From Rodentibacter sp901420285 (GTDB lineage: Bacteria; Pseudomonadota; Gammaproteobacteria; Enterobacterales; Pasteurellaceae), in assembly GCF_041734645.1 (NCBI RefSeq), contig NZ_CP162010.1, positions 1,550,001 through 1,614,000 on the forward strand: a DNA stretch of 64,000 nucleotides, in the 5' to 3' direction. The notes under the pieces were generated by a model. The model saw only the letters and a list, made by a program, of their open reading frames with translations. It searched no databases and was not told the origin of the DNA. The first letter of the stretch is position 1, and every line of letters begins with the position of its first letter. The position numbers and the translations under genes were made by a program. Shown piece after piece: positions 1 through 8,284 of the stretch.

Positions 1-368
1 GTAACGGACAGAATTTTTCCAATCCTTTATAAAGAGTTGCCGGGCGAAGATTGCAGAATAATTTGAAATGTTTGCGCAATGGCAATAATGCGCCACGTTC
101 CGGTTGTTGATCCGGCGGTAAATTTGTCCATTTAGGGCCACCCACAGAACCAAATAAAATTGCATCGGCCTCTTCACAGCCTTTTAAGGTCTCTGCCGGT
201 AATGGGCAACCACAATTATCAATTGCGGCACCACCTACATAAAACTCGTTAAAGTTAAGTTTAAAACCGAATTTTTCTTGGGCTTTGTTTAATACTTTAA
301 TGGCTTCTGCCATCACTTCCGGGCCGATGCCGTCGCCGGGGAGAACAGCAATATTGTATGATTGCATT
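1..368 (-). CDS. leuB: 3-isopropylmalate dehydrogenase, N-terminal part (truncated by window edge)
   Basis: Oxidatively decarboxylates 3-isopropylmalate in leucine biosynthesis (cytoplasm, NAD-dependent). Only the first ~122 codons are present; the rest lies beyond base 1. Reading leftwards from an ATG at 368 the protein begins MQSYNIAVLPGDGIGPEVM, the nucleotide-binding N-terminus of the isocitrate/isopropylmalate dehydrogenase family, followed by the family segment AILFGSVGGPKW and then LPLRKHFKLFCNLRPA. It lies 175 bp downstream of leuA on the same strand, so it is the second gene of a leuL-leuA-leuB operon. The gap to leuA carries a pair of inverted hairpin repeats. Confidence 0.95.
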
Positions 369-420
369 TGGGTTTTCCTATTTGTAAATTGAAAAGTACG
401 GTTAGTTTTTTTGTATTTTC

Positions 421-533
421 TCCCCTCTTTTGTAAAGAGGGGCCGGGGGAGATTTTAACGATATAAAATTCACTGATGAGGTTGATGTTACTTCTGCCAA
501 ATCTCCCCTAACCCCTCTTTGCTAAAGAGGGGA
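421..533. repeat. pair of inverted CCCCTCTTT...AAAGAGGGG repeats between leuA and leuB
   Basis: Two copies of a hairpin-containing repeat lie here in opposite orientation. One is at 421-455 (CCCCTCTTTTGTAAAGAGGGG followed by a GGGGGAGATTT tail, slightly diverged). The other is at 491-533 (CTGCCAAATCTCCCC, then CCCCTCTTT-GCT-AAAGAGGGG). The same word forms the two 42-bp arms of the element at 44450-44650, but there the arms point the other way. Each copy is itself a 9-bp stem. It sits inside the leu operon and could act on leuA-leuB mRNA stability, which is inference. Confidence 0.8.
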
Positions 534-543
534 GCTAGATAGA

Positions 544-2091
544 TTAATGATTTTTGTGATTCTTAATATCTGCCACCTTATGCGCGCGATAAATTGCATT
601 AATTGCATGAACTAAAGCAAGTGCAGAAGATTCAACGATGTCTGTCGCCAAACCCACACCGTGGAATTTACGGCCTTCGTGTTCAACCACGATATCCACC
701 TGACCTAATGCCTCAGCACCTTCGCCTTTGGCGGTCAAATTATAGTGGGACATTTTGATATCCAAGCCGGTCAAGGTCAAAATGGCGTTATACACCGCAT
801 CTACCGGACCGTTGCCGCCAATTGATGACGTGCTTAATTTCTCACTGTCTAACTGTAATTGAACAAAGGCTGTCGCCGGGTATTCTTTGGTGGAGTGGGC
901 AGAAAGTTTATCTAACACTAAACGATCTTCATCCCCTTGTTGCATATCAATGAACGCTAAGGCTTCCAAGTCGTAATCGAACACCTGGCCTTTTTTGTCC
1001 GCCAATTTCAAGAAGGCATCATACAATTTATCCAAATCGTAATCTTGCTCGGTGTAGCCCATGTCGGTCATGTGGCCTTTCACCGCGGCACGACCGGAAC
1101 GCGCGGTTAAGTTCAATTTCTCTTTCTTCAAGCCGATAGTTTCCGGTGACATAATTTCGTAGGTATTTTTGTTTTTTAACATACCGTCTTGGTGAATACC
1201 GGAGGAATGCGCAAAGGCGTTTGAGCCGACAATAGCTTTGTTCGGTTGAATCGGCATGTTGCAAAGCTGGCTGACCATTTGGCTGACGCGATGAATTTCT
1301 TGCGTGTTGATGCGTGTATCCACACCCATAAATTCTTGACGAACTTTCATTGCCATCACCACTTCTTCCAATGCGGTGTTGCCTGCGCGCTCGCCAATGC
1401 CATTGATAGTACATTCAATTTGGCGTGCACCGTTTTGTACTGCCGTTAAAGAGTTGGCGGTCGCCATGCCTAAGTCATTGTGGCAGTGCACGGAAATTAC
1501 GGCTTTGTCGATGTTTGGTACACGGTTGCGTACTTGCGCGATGATGTTGCCGTATTCGTTAGGTAAGCAGAAACCGACGGTATCCGGAATGTTGACCGTT
1601 GTCGCACCGGCGTTGATTGCCGCTTCCACAATGCGACAAATATTGTCGATACCGGTGCGGCCCGCGTCTTCGCAGGAAAATTCCACGTCATCGGTGTAGT
1701 TACGCGCGCGTTTCACTGCCGCCACCGCCATTTCCACCACATCGTCAAAGGTGCGTTTTAATTTGGCTTCAACGTGTAATGCGGAACTGGCTATAAAGGT
1801 GTGAATACGGAAAGCTTCCGCTACTTTCAACGCTTCAGCTGCAGCATCAATGTCTTTCTCTACCGCGCGGGAAAGTGCTGCCACACGAGAATTTTTAATA
1901 TGGCGCGCGATAGTTTGCACGGATTCAAAATCCCCTTGAGAAGAAACCGGGAACCCCACTTCCATGACATCCACGCCTAAACGTTCAAGTGCTAAAGCAA
2001 TCTGTAATTTCTCTTTAACGGTTAAGCTTGCTTTTAACGCTTGCTCGCCATCACGCAAGGTGGTATCAAAAATAATTACGCGATCTGTCAT
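544..2091 (-). CDS. leuA: 2-isopropylmalate synthase
   Basis: Condenses acetyl-CoA with 2-ketoisovalerate, the first committed step of leucine synthesis. 515 residues, normal for LeuA. The N-terminal DRE-TIM barrel shows TTLRDGEQALKASLT (residues ~10-24) and the metal-binding HCHNDLGMA motif near residue 200. The C-terminal regulatory region (from ~390) carries SSIGGNGPVDAVYN, typical of the leucine-binding allosteric domain. The ATG at 2091 has GGATATTGTT just upstream. Expression is predicted to be controlled by the leader peptide and terminator at 2145-2281. leuB follows on the same strand. Confidence 0.97.
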   Translation of the reverse strand: MTDRVIIFDTTLRDGEQALKASLTVKEKLQIALALERLGVDVMEVGFPVSSQGDFESVQTIARHIKNSRVAALSRAVEKDIDAAAEALKVAEAFRIHTFIASSALHVEAKLKRTFDDVVEMAVAAVKRARNYTDDVEFSCEDAGRTGIDNICRIVEAAINAGATTVNIPDTVGFCLPNEYGNIIAQVRNRVPNIDKAVISVHCHNDLGMATANSLTAVQNGARQIECTINGIGERAGNTALEEVVMAMKVRQEFMGVDTRINTQEIHRVSQMVSQLCNMPIQPNKAIVGSNAFAHSSGIHQDGMLKNKNTYEIMSPETIGLKKEKLNLTARSGRAAVKGHMTDMGYTEQDYDLDKLYDAFLKLADKKGQVFDYDLEALAFIDMQQGDEDRLVLDKLSAHSTKEYPATAFVQLQLDSEKLSTSSIGGNGPVDAVYNAILTLTGLDIKMSHYNLTAKGEGAEALGQVDIVVEHEGRKFHGVGLATDIVESSALALVHAINAIYRAHKVADIKNHKNH

Positions 2092-2144
2092 AACAATATC
2101 CTTCTAAAATCACTCCGAAAGTACGCCGGTTTGTATGGTGTTTT

Positions 2145-2179
2145 AAAAACGAAAAAACCCGCAAACTAAAGTGCGGGTT
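2145..2179 (-). terminator. leu operon attenuator terminator
   Basis: On the minus strand a 7-bp stem AACCCGC/GCGGGTT (2156-2162 with 2173-2179) is followed by a T-rich run, TTTTTTCGTTTTT. It lies between the leucine-rich leader peptide and leuA, the place expected for a transcription attenuator read by ribosomes stalled at Leu codons. Confidence 0.85.
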
Positions 2180-2221
2180 AATCTTTTTGGGTTTTACATT
2201 TGACTGTTTTTCACCCACAAC

Positions 2222-2281
2222 TTAGCCGCACAAGGAATGTGAGAGCAGTAAGTTGAGAGATAAAGAAACAGAAGAAAACAT
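2222..2281 (-). CDS. leuL: leu operon leader peptide
   Basis: A 19-residue ORF, MFSSVSLSLNLLLSHSLCG, with six leucines, including a cluster of three (TTA CTG CTC). AGGA lies six bases before the ATG. It precedes a rho-independent terminator and leuA, so it reads as the attenuation leader: stalling at Leu codons under leucine starvation would prevent terminator formation. It is a regulatory peptide with no expected function of its own. Confidence 0.85.
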   Translation of the reverse strand: MFSSVSLSLNLLLSHSLCG

Positions 2282-2317
2282 AAAAATCCTATCAAATTTT
2301 GCTGTAAAACGCCAGCT

Positions 2318-2345
2318 ATGTTACGAATAAATAAAGATCTGTCAA
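2318..2345 (-). promoter_or_regulatory. predicted leu operon promoter
   Basis: Minus strand: -35 TTGACA (2340-2345), 16-bp spacer, -10 TAACAT (2318-2323). The predicted start near 2311 gives a leader of about 30 nt before leuL. Perfect -35, moderate -10. Confidence 0.6.
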
Positions 2346-2520
2346 ATGCTTTTTTAGCGTTTTATCCCTTCATTCGCAGATTATAAAAAGCATAACCAAT
2401 ACATTTCACTATTTATACTATATTTCCCAGATAATTCCACTAAAAAACACAATAAAGAAACTATTTTTACACTGTCTTTTCCGATTTTATAGGAGTGGTA
2501 AAAAAATTCTATTTTTTCTT

Positions 2521-2586
2521 AATTTTGTGATTCAAATCGCAAAAGTGCAACCAAACACTCGCGAGTTTTTCCATTATTTACATAAT
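2521..2586 (+). promoter_or_regulatory. CRP-S-type competence site and -10 box upstream of dprA
   Basis: TGTGA-TTCAAA-TCGCA (2526-2541), flanked by AATTT and AAA, fits the CRP/Sxy-dependent (CRP-S) pattern of Pasteurellaceae competence genes, in which at least one half-site has C instead of T in the core. A -10 CATAAT at 2581-2586 would put the start near 2593, about 60 bp from the site centre, a usual class I activator distance. dprA belongs to the known H. influenzae competence regulon. Confidence 0.7.
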
Positions 2587-2620
2587 CTGCGGGATTTAAT
2601 CTTTATAAAAAGGACAAGGA

Positions 2621-3808
2621 ATGACTCAAACTCAAGCAACAGAAATTTTGCTTCGTCTATTGCAAGTGCCGAAACTGGGTAGCGTGGGAGTTTATAACAT
2701 TTTATCCAATATCAAATTGACTGATTTTTTAAATTATGATGATGTGATGCTACGTCAAATAGGTTGGACTGACATACAAATACAACGTTGGTTTAAGCCC
2801 TGTAACCAATATATTGATCCCGCATTGGAGTGGGCGACAAAAGAAGGTAATTATCTGATTAACTATTTTTCATCCGATTATCCTTACATTTTAAAATGCA
2901 CCAGCGGTTTTCCCCCTTTATTATTTGTACAAGGTAGTATAGCAGCACTTTCCCAACGCCAAATCGCCATGGTCGGTAGTCGTTATTGCTCGAATTACGG
3001 CGAAGCTTGGGCGAAATATTTTGCGACTGAACTCGTCCTAGCCGGTTTTGCGATTACCAGCGGATTGGCGCTCGGTATCGATGGGTATTGCCATCAAGCC
3101 GCATTGGAAACGGGCGGACAAACTATTGCAGTGCTGGGCAGTGGGCTCAATCGACTTTATCCTCAGAAACACCGTTCACTGGCACAACGTATTTTGGACG
3201 CAAACGGTGCTTTAATTTCAGAGTTTTTACCGGATCAGCCACCGATACCGGAAAATTTTCCCCGTCGCAATCGCATCATCAGTGGGCTTTCCGTCGGTAC
3301 TTTAGTGATCGAAGCAACCGAAAAAAGCGGTTCGTTGATCACCGCCCGTTACGCCTTGGAACAAAATCGCGAAGTGTTCGCGCTGCCTGGTAACCTGCAA
3401 AGCGAATTCAGTCGTGGCTGCCATCAATTGATTAAACAGGGCGCCTTATTGGTGGAAAACGTGAAAGATATTTTGGATACATTAGATGAACATCCCACGC
3501 ATGCCCAAGCCAAAATTGATTTTGATAAAACCGCAGTCGCAACTCGCAATTCTGCGCCTGCTTCGCGTTATTCCGGCGGAATTTCACCTTCCAATGCGGT
3601 GCTAAAAAGCACCTCCAACGCACCGGCACCTTCTGCCATACGCCCGAACCATCCGGAACTTTACGCGCGTATCGGTTATACGCCGATTAGTGTGGACGAA
3701 TTGGCGCAGGAATTTAATTTAAGTGTTGATGTGTTGCTGGTGCAACTACTGGATTTGGAATTACAAGATTTAATTATGAGCGAAAACGGACTTTATCAGC
3801 GCATATAA
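2621..3808 (+). CDS. dprA: DNA-processing protein DprA
   Basis: Protects incoming single-stranded DNA and loads RecA during natural transformation. 395 residues: an N-terminal helical/SAM-like region (~1-75), the Rossmann-like DprA fold (~90-290) with MVGSRYCSNYGE, SGLALGIDGYCHQAAL and the conserved GSGLNRLYP and FPRRNRIISGLS segments, then a variable linker and a C-terminal winged-helix (DprA_WH) domain (~345-395). SD AAGGACAAGGA precedes the ATG. A competence-type CRP-S site lies upstream. The linker (~320-330, SPSNAVLKS) is encoded by a copy of the dispersed AATGCGGTGCT word. yaaA follows 67 bp downstream. Confidence 0.96.
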   Translation: MTQTQATEILLRLLQVPKLGSVGVYNILSNIKLTDFLNYDDVMLRQIGWTDIQIQRWFKPCNQYIDPALEWATKEGNYLINYFSSDYPYILKCTSGFPPLLFVQGSIAALSQRQIAMVGSRYCSNYGEAWAKYFATELVLAGFAITSGLALGIDGYCHQAALETGGQTIAVLGSGLNRLYPQKHRSLAQRILDANGALISEFLPDQPPIPENFPRRNRIISGLSVGTLVIEATEKSGSLITARYALEQNREVFALPGNLQSEFSRGCHQLIKQGALLVENVKDILDTLDEHPTHAQAKIDFDKTAVATRNSAPASRYSGGISPSNAVLKSTSNAPAPSAIRPNHPELYARIGYTPISVDELAQEFNLSVDVLLVQLLDLELQDLIMSENGLYQRI

Positions 3809-3875
3809 AAGCCACGTATAGAGCCTTGCTTGATCCTGTGCTAACATAACGCCTCAATTTTATTGAGGAGAAGCT

Positions 3876-4652
3876 ATGTTAGCGATTATTTCCCCGGCAA
3901 AAACCTTAGATTTTGAAAGTACGGTTAGGAATCTGCCAGTTTCTCAACCGCGCTTAACGGATTACAGCGAGCAACTGATTGAAATTTGCCGCAAACTTTC
4001 CCCGCAAGATATTGCATCTTTAATGTCTATCAGCGATAAACTAGCCGGCCTAAACGCCGCACGCTTCGCCGAGTGGACAAAATCACATAACGAAAAAAAT
4101 GCCCGCGCAGCGATTTTTGCTTTCAAAGGCGATGTTTATACCGGCTTGGATGTGAATTCGCTGTCCGATGAGGATATTTCGTTTGCCCAAACTCACCTTC
4201 GTATGCTTTCCGGTTTATACGGTTTACTTCAACCGCTTGATTTAATGCAGCCCTATCGCTTAGAAATGGGCACTAAATTAACTACCCCGAAAGGCAAAGA
4301 TCTTTATGCGTTCTGGGGAAATACGATTACCCAAGCCGTGCAACAAGCCATTGATGCGCAAGGGGACGATGTATTGGTAAATTTGGCGTCTGAAGAATAC
4401 TACAAATCCATAAAACTGAACCGATTGAATGCTCAAATCGTTAAACCAATTTTCCTGGATTACAAAAACGGCAAATATAAAACGGTCAGTTTTTATGCTA
4501 AAAAAGCTCGCGGCTTAATGTGTCGTTATATGATTCAAAATCGATTGACCCAAGTTGAACAATTAAAGGATTTTGATTTGAACGGTTATTGGTTTGATGA
4601 AACGGCCTCCACTGAAAAAGAATTTGTATTTAAGCGAGATCACGATGAATAA
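3876..4652 (+). CDS. yaaA: peroxide stress protein YaaA (DUF328/UPF0246)
   Basis: 258 residues, full length for the YaaA family, which in E. coli lowers free intracellular iron and limits DNA damage during peroxide stress; it also binds DNA. The start MLAIISPAKTLDFES is the family signature, and FWGNTITQAVQQ and NLASEEYYKSI are further conserved segments. A strong SD (GAGGAGA) lies seven bases before the ATG. The last 8 bp overlap the start of the following lipoprotein gene, so the two are probably translationally coupled. Part of a dprA-yaaA-lipoprotein-pfkA cluster. Confidence 0.93.
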   Translation: MLAIISPAKTLDFESTVRNLPVSQPRLTDYSEQLIEICRKLSPQDIASLMSISDKLAGLNAARFAEWTKSHNEKNARAAIFAFKGDVYTGLDVNSLSDEDISFAQTHLRMLSGLYGLLQPLDLMQPYRLEMGTKLTTPKGKDLYAFWGNTITQAVQQAIDAQGDDVLVNLASEEYYKSIKLNRLNAQIVKPIFLDYKNGKYKTVSFYAKKARGLMCRYMIQNRLTQVEQLKDFDLNGYWFDETASTEKEFVFKRDHDE

Positions 4653-5226
4653 GATAGCTATTATTTTGAGCCTACTCTTGCTTTCCGCTTGTGCAAGCAA
4701 ACCTACACAACTCGCTGTACCGGACCAAATCGAATATCAAAATAAAGCCTATCAATTGGCAAAATGGCAAGATTTAGATACGGTGGCGCGTTATGTTTAT
4801 CTAAGTGCCCCCGATACGCCAGAAAAATGGCAATCGCAAATCGAAGTATTGTTAGATCGCAATATGTTAAACCGCTCAATTGAGGACCGCATTGAACTAC
4901 GGGAACGCGTGTATCGTAGTACGGACGTCGTATCGTTTAAATTAGCGCCGGTTCAACATGAAAAAACGAAAAAAGCACAAGGTTTAAGCGGTTATGTTGT
5001 TTACGCACCAAGCGCAACCAATCCTTCTTGGCAAGTGGATGTAATGCGCGGACAAAACATCCCTCAATGCGGTTTCGTACAATTCCAATATTCGCAAAAA
5101 GTAAAAAATAGTCGCCATTTAAGTCGCGAAAAAGTATTGCGACATTTACAAAAATATTTGATTGCTAACGAAGTAAAAACGCTAGATAAAATGGATTGGC
5201 GATGGCATTGCCAACATTTGACTTAA
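4645..5226 (+). CDS. predicted lipoprotein of unknown function
   Basis: 193 residues from the ATG at 4645, chosen because it places a proper lipoprotein signal at the N-terminus: MNKIAIILSLLLLSAC with lipobox LSAC and Cys16. The longer frame starting at 4594 would bury this signal. The mature part has no motif I recognise and is basic and hydrophilic, with three Cys in total (Cys16, CGF, WHC). The start overlaps the end of yaaA by 8 bp. As I recall, a lipoprotein of similar length sits between yaaA and pfkA in H. influenzae. Likely anchored in the outer or inner membrane facing the periplasm. Confidence 0.85.
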   Translation: MNKIAIILSLLLLSACASKPTQLAVPDQIEYQNKAYQLAKWQDLDTVARYVYLSAPDTPEKWQSQIEVLLDRNMLNRSIEDRIELRERVYRSTDVVSFKLAPVQHEKTKKAQGLSGYVVYAPSATNPSWQVDVMRGQNIPQCGFVQFQYSQKVKNSRHLSREKVLRHLQKYLIANEVKTLDKMDWRWHCQHLT

Positions 5227-5342
5227 AAAAGTTTATCTAGATCAAAATGCCGATAAATTTCAGGAATTTTTCTAGAGCGGATAGGCCGAATAGTGTAACC
5301 TTAGTTGCATTTCTTATTCTATTAAATTCAAGTAGGTAATAT

Positions 5343-6308
5343 ATGATTAAAAAAATCGCAGTATTGACCAGCGGCGGAGACGCGCCGGGGATGAATGCGG
5401 CAATCCGTGGCGTAGTGCGTGCAGCATTGGCAGAAGGATTGGAAGTATTTGGAATCTATGAAGGCTATCAAGGCTTATATAACAATAAAGTTAAGCAATT
5501 AAACCGCTATAGCGTATCTGATATTATTAATCGCGGTGGTACTTTTTTAGGTTCGGCGCGTTTCCCTGAATTTAAGAATCCGGAAATACGTGCGAAATGT
5601 GCGGAGATTTTACGCTCCCACGGCATCGACGCTTTAGTAGTTATCGGCGGTGACGGTTCTTACATGGGCGCCAAACTCTTAACGGAAGAGCACGGATTCC
5701 CTTGCGTGGGGATTCCGGGCACCATCGACAACGATGTCGCCGGCACAGATTACACTATCGGTTATCAAACCGCATTGCAAACTGCCGTAGAGGCCATCGA
5801 CCGTTTACGTGATACGTCAAGCTCTCACCAACGTATTTCTATTGTAGAAATTATGGGGCGCCATTGTAGCGATTTAACCATCTCTGCAGGCATCGCAGGC
5901 GGTTGCGAATATATCGTCGCGTCTGAAGTAGAATTTGATCGCGAAGAACTTATTCGTCAAATTGAACGCAGTATTATTCGAGGTAAACGCCATGCGATTA
6001 TTGCGATTACAGAGCTGTTAACTGATGTGCATTCGCTCGCTCACGAGATTGAGGCTCGTGTGGGGCATGAAACCCGTGCAACTGTGCTTGGTCATGTCCA
6101 ACGCGGCGGTTCACCTTGCGCTTTCGATCGTATTTTGGCATCACGGATGGGGGTTTATGCAGTGGATCTCTTGCTCCAAGGCAAAGGTGGCTACTGCGTA
6201 GGCATTCAAAACGAACAATTGGTTCACCATGATATTATTGATGCTATCAACAATATGCATCGTGAATTTAAAGGCGACTGGTTGGAAGTGGCAAAACGCT
6301 TAGAATAA
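5343..6308 (+). CDS. pfkA: ATP-dependent 6-phosphofructokinase
   Basis: Phosphorylates fructose-6-phosphate in glycolysis; cytoplasmic homotetramer in the PfkA family. 321 residues, standard length. Visible motifs are the ATP site TSGGDAPGMNAAIRG (residues ~9-23), the glycine-rich VVIGGDGSYMGA (~100), the catalytic PGTIDNDVAGTDYTIG (~123-138, with the catalytic Asp in TIDND) and GHVQRGGSP near 245-253. SD AGGT precedes the ATG by seven bases. A long hairpin follows the stop codon. Confidence 0.97.
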   Translation: MIKKIAVLTSGGDAPGMNAAIRGVVRAALAEGLEVFGIYEGYQGLYNNKVKQLNRYSVSDIINRGGTFLGSARFPEFKNPEIRAKCAEILRSHGIDALVVIGGDGSYMGAKLLTEEHGFPCVGIPGTIDNDVAGTDYTIGYQTALQTAVEAIDRLRDTSSSHQRISIVEIMGRHCSDLTISAGIAGGCEYIVASEVEFDREELIRQIERSIIRGKRHAIIAITELLTDVHSLAHEIEARVGHETRATVLGHVQRGGSPCAFDRILASRMGVYAVDLLLQGKGGYCVGIQNEQLVHHDIIDAINNMHREFKGDWLEVAKRLE

Positions 6309-6324
6309 TTTGGCGAATATAAAA

Positions 6325-6358
6325 TGCTTTTGAGCGGTCAATGCGGTGCTCAAAAGCA
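6325..6358 (+). terminator. hairpin after pfkA containing the AATGCGGTGCT word
   Basis: An 11-bp perfect stem, TGCTTTTGAGC (6325-6335) with GCTCAAAAGCA (6348-6358), and a 12-nt loop. No clear T-run follows, so it is either a weak terminator or a 3'-end stabilising hairpin. The loop and right arm contain the dispersed word AATGCGGTGCT (6340-6350). Confidence 0.55.
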
Positions 6359-6461
6359 CGTTGAAAATAACTTCGGTAAAGTGATGAACAAAATAACTCT
6401 TGTAAAAATTGATTTTTAGGATAGTTCTTGTTTTTTCTTATATAAAAAATATCATTTTCCT

Positions 6462-6490
6462 TTGACTATTTTCTTTACAACAGGTAATAT
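6462..6490 (+). promoter_or_regulatory. predicted yceD-rpmF promoter
   Basis: -35 TTGACT (6462-6467), 17-bp spacer, -10 TAATAT (6485-6490). The expected start at about 6496-6498 is only a few bases before the yceD ATG at 6500, which would make a nearly leaderless mRNA. Confidence 0.6.
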
Positions 6491-6499
6491 TCGCGCCCT

Positions 6500-7024
6500 A
6501 TGCAAAAGGTAAAACTACCCCTCACCGTTAACCCGCAAAAAGATGCTCAAAGACGGCTTAATTATGCTGGTTATTATGCGGCAAATCAGTTGAAGCGTTT
6601 AGCAAAATCAGTGGTAAACGTGCTCAGTGATGCACAGGTAACATTGTCGTTTTATATTGATCCGCAAAAATTGGTAGTAATGAAAGGTGAAGCGCAAGTT
6701 GAGGTTGAATTAGAATGTCAACGTTGCGGTGAGCCACTCAAGCAAACATTGGAATGTGAATTTGCTTACAGTCCTGTGGCTAGTTGGGATCAGGCTGAGG
6801 TATTGCCCCAAATTTATGAGCCAATCGAATTTAATGAGTTTGGCGAAATAGATTTAATTGGCACCGTGGAAGACGAGTTAATTTTAGCTTTGCCGCTTGT
6901 ACCAATGCATTCACCTGAACACTGTGAAGTGTCCGCGCAGGAACAGGTTTTTGGCGAATTGCCAGAAGAATTGGCAAACAAGCCGAGCCCGTTCGCTGTA
7001 TTAGCTAATTTAAAGCAAAAGTAA
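6500..7024 (+). CDS. yceD: 23S rRNA accumulation protein YceD (DUF177)
   Basis: 174 residues. Starts [19 protein letters not shown] and contains [10 protein letters not shown] and the acidic conserved block [13 protein letters not shown], with the C-terminal [18 protein letters not shown]; this agrees closely with E. coli YceD, needed for normal 23S rRNA accumulation. It lies directly before rpmF, the near-universal bacterial arrangement. No Shine-Dalgarno is seen before the ATG, and the predicted promoter start is within about 5 nt of it. Confidence 0.93.
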
Positions 7025-7046
7025 ATTAAATTTAGGAGTATGGCCG

Positions 7047-7217
7047 ATGGCTGTTCAACAAAACAAAAAATCTCGTTCACGTCGTGATATGCGTCGTTCG
7101 CACGACGCGTTGACTACTGCTGCAGTATCAGTAGACAAAGCAAGCGGTGAAACTCACTTACGCCATCATGTAACCGCTGATGGTTACTATCGTGGTCGCA
7201 AAGTGATTAATAAGTAA
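7047..7217 (+). CDS. rpmF: 50S ribosomal protein bL32
   Basis: A 56-residue protein, [20 protein letters not shown] at the N-terminus and [17 protein letters not shown] at the end, diagnostic for bL32. A strong SD, TTTAGGAGT, precedes it. An in-register ATG seven bases earlier is in another frame and is not used. It lies 22 bp after yceD and 20 bp before plsX, in the classical yceD-rpmF-plsX-fab order linking ribosome synthesis and lipid synthesis. Confidence 0.97.
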
Positions 7218-7237
7218 TTTCACTTATAGGTATTCAC

Positions 7238-8266
7238 TTGACTCGTCTAACCTTAGCGTTAGATGTGATGGGCGGGGACATAGGTCCCCGTATTACTATC
7301 CCCGCATCTCTCTTAGCATTGGAAAAAGATCCGATGCTATCTTTATCTCTATTTGGCGATAGCCAACAGATCACGCACTTACTCGAAAATTGTCCCAAAA
7401 CTCTTTTAGAGCGCATCCAGATTCAACATTGTAATCGCACAATTGACAATAATTATGGCATCTCTCACGCATTACGCCATAGCAAAGGCACGTCTATGCG
7501 TTTAGCTTTAGAAGCAGTGAAGCTCGGTGCTGCGCAAGGCTGTGTGAGCGCAGGCAATACCGGGGCTTTAATGGGCTTATCCAAAATTTTATTACAACCG
7601 CTTAAAGGTATTGCACGCCCTGCATTAATTTCATTGCTCCCAACTGTAGACGGCGAAAAGTCCGTGATGTTAGATCTTGGCGCAAATGTCGAATGCAGTG
7701 CGGAAAATCTCTATCAATTTGCTATAATGGGCGCGATTTTTGCCGAAAATCGATTAAATTTAGTGTATCCTCGCGTTGCTTTGCTGAATATCGGTATAGA
7801 AGAAATTAAAGGTCGTCAATCCATACGTGATGCCGCAAATTTACTTGAAAAATCGAGTCTACTTAACTATATCGGCTTTATTGAAGGCGATATGTTACTT
7901 AACGGTAAAACGGATGTGATCGTAAGCGATGGTTTTGCCGGAAATATAGCATTGAAAACGCTCGAAGGCGCGGCAAAAAATGTATTATCTTCATTCAAGG
8001 GAAAAGAGACATCGTCTCGTTCACGCTATTTTAAACCTATTTTTGCCAAGATAATGCGCCACTTATTTAAAACCACTTATCAACGTTTAAAGCGTATTAA
8101 TCCTGATGAATATAATGGTGCATCACTGATTGGCTTAACTGCCGTCGTGGTGAAAAGCCACGGCAGTGCTAATGTAAACGCTTTTGCACATGCTATCGCC
8201 GATGCCGCTTTTCAAGCTCGCCAGCGACTTCCAGAAAAAATCTTAGCGGGTTTAGCTCGTTATTAA
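7238..8266 (+). CDS. plsX: phosphate acyltransferase PlsX
   Basis: Converts acyl-ACP to acyl-phosphate, the acyl donor for glycerol-3-phosphate acylation in phospholipid synthesis; peripheral membrane enzyme. 342 residues. The N-terminus TRLTLALDVMGGDIGPR, the ISAGNTGALMG-like CVSAGNTGALMGLS block (~105-118) and VSDGFAGNIALKTLEG (~228-243) are PlsX hallmarks. The only suitable start is TTG at 7238 (TTG ACT CGT CTA), preceded by TAGG; no ATG lies nearer than the DVMGG motif. 20 bp after rpmF, and fabH follows. Confidence 0.95.
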   Translation: MTRLTLALDVMGGDIGPRITIPASLLALEKDPMLSLSLFGDSQQITHLLENCPKTLLERIQIQHCNRTIDNNYGISHALRHSKGTSMRLALEAVKLGAAQGCVSAGNTGALMGLSKILLQPLKGIARPALISLLPTVDGEKSVMLDLGANVECSAENLYQFAIMGAIFAENRLNLVYPRVALLNIGIEEIKGRQSIRDAANLLEKSSLLNYIGFIEGDMLLNGKTDVIVSDGFAGNIALKTLEGAAKNVLSSFKGKETSSRSRYFKPIFAKIMRHLFKTTYQRLKRINPDEYNGASLIGLTAVVVKSHGSANVNAFAHAIADAAFQARQRLPEKILAGLARY

Positions 8267-8284
8267 TAATTCAATTTATTGATT

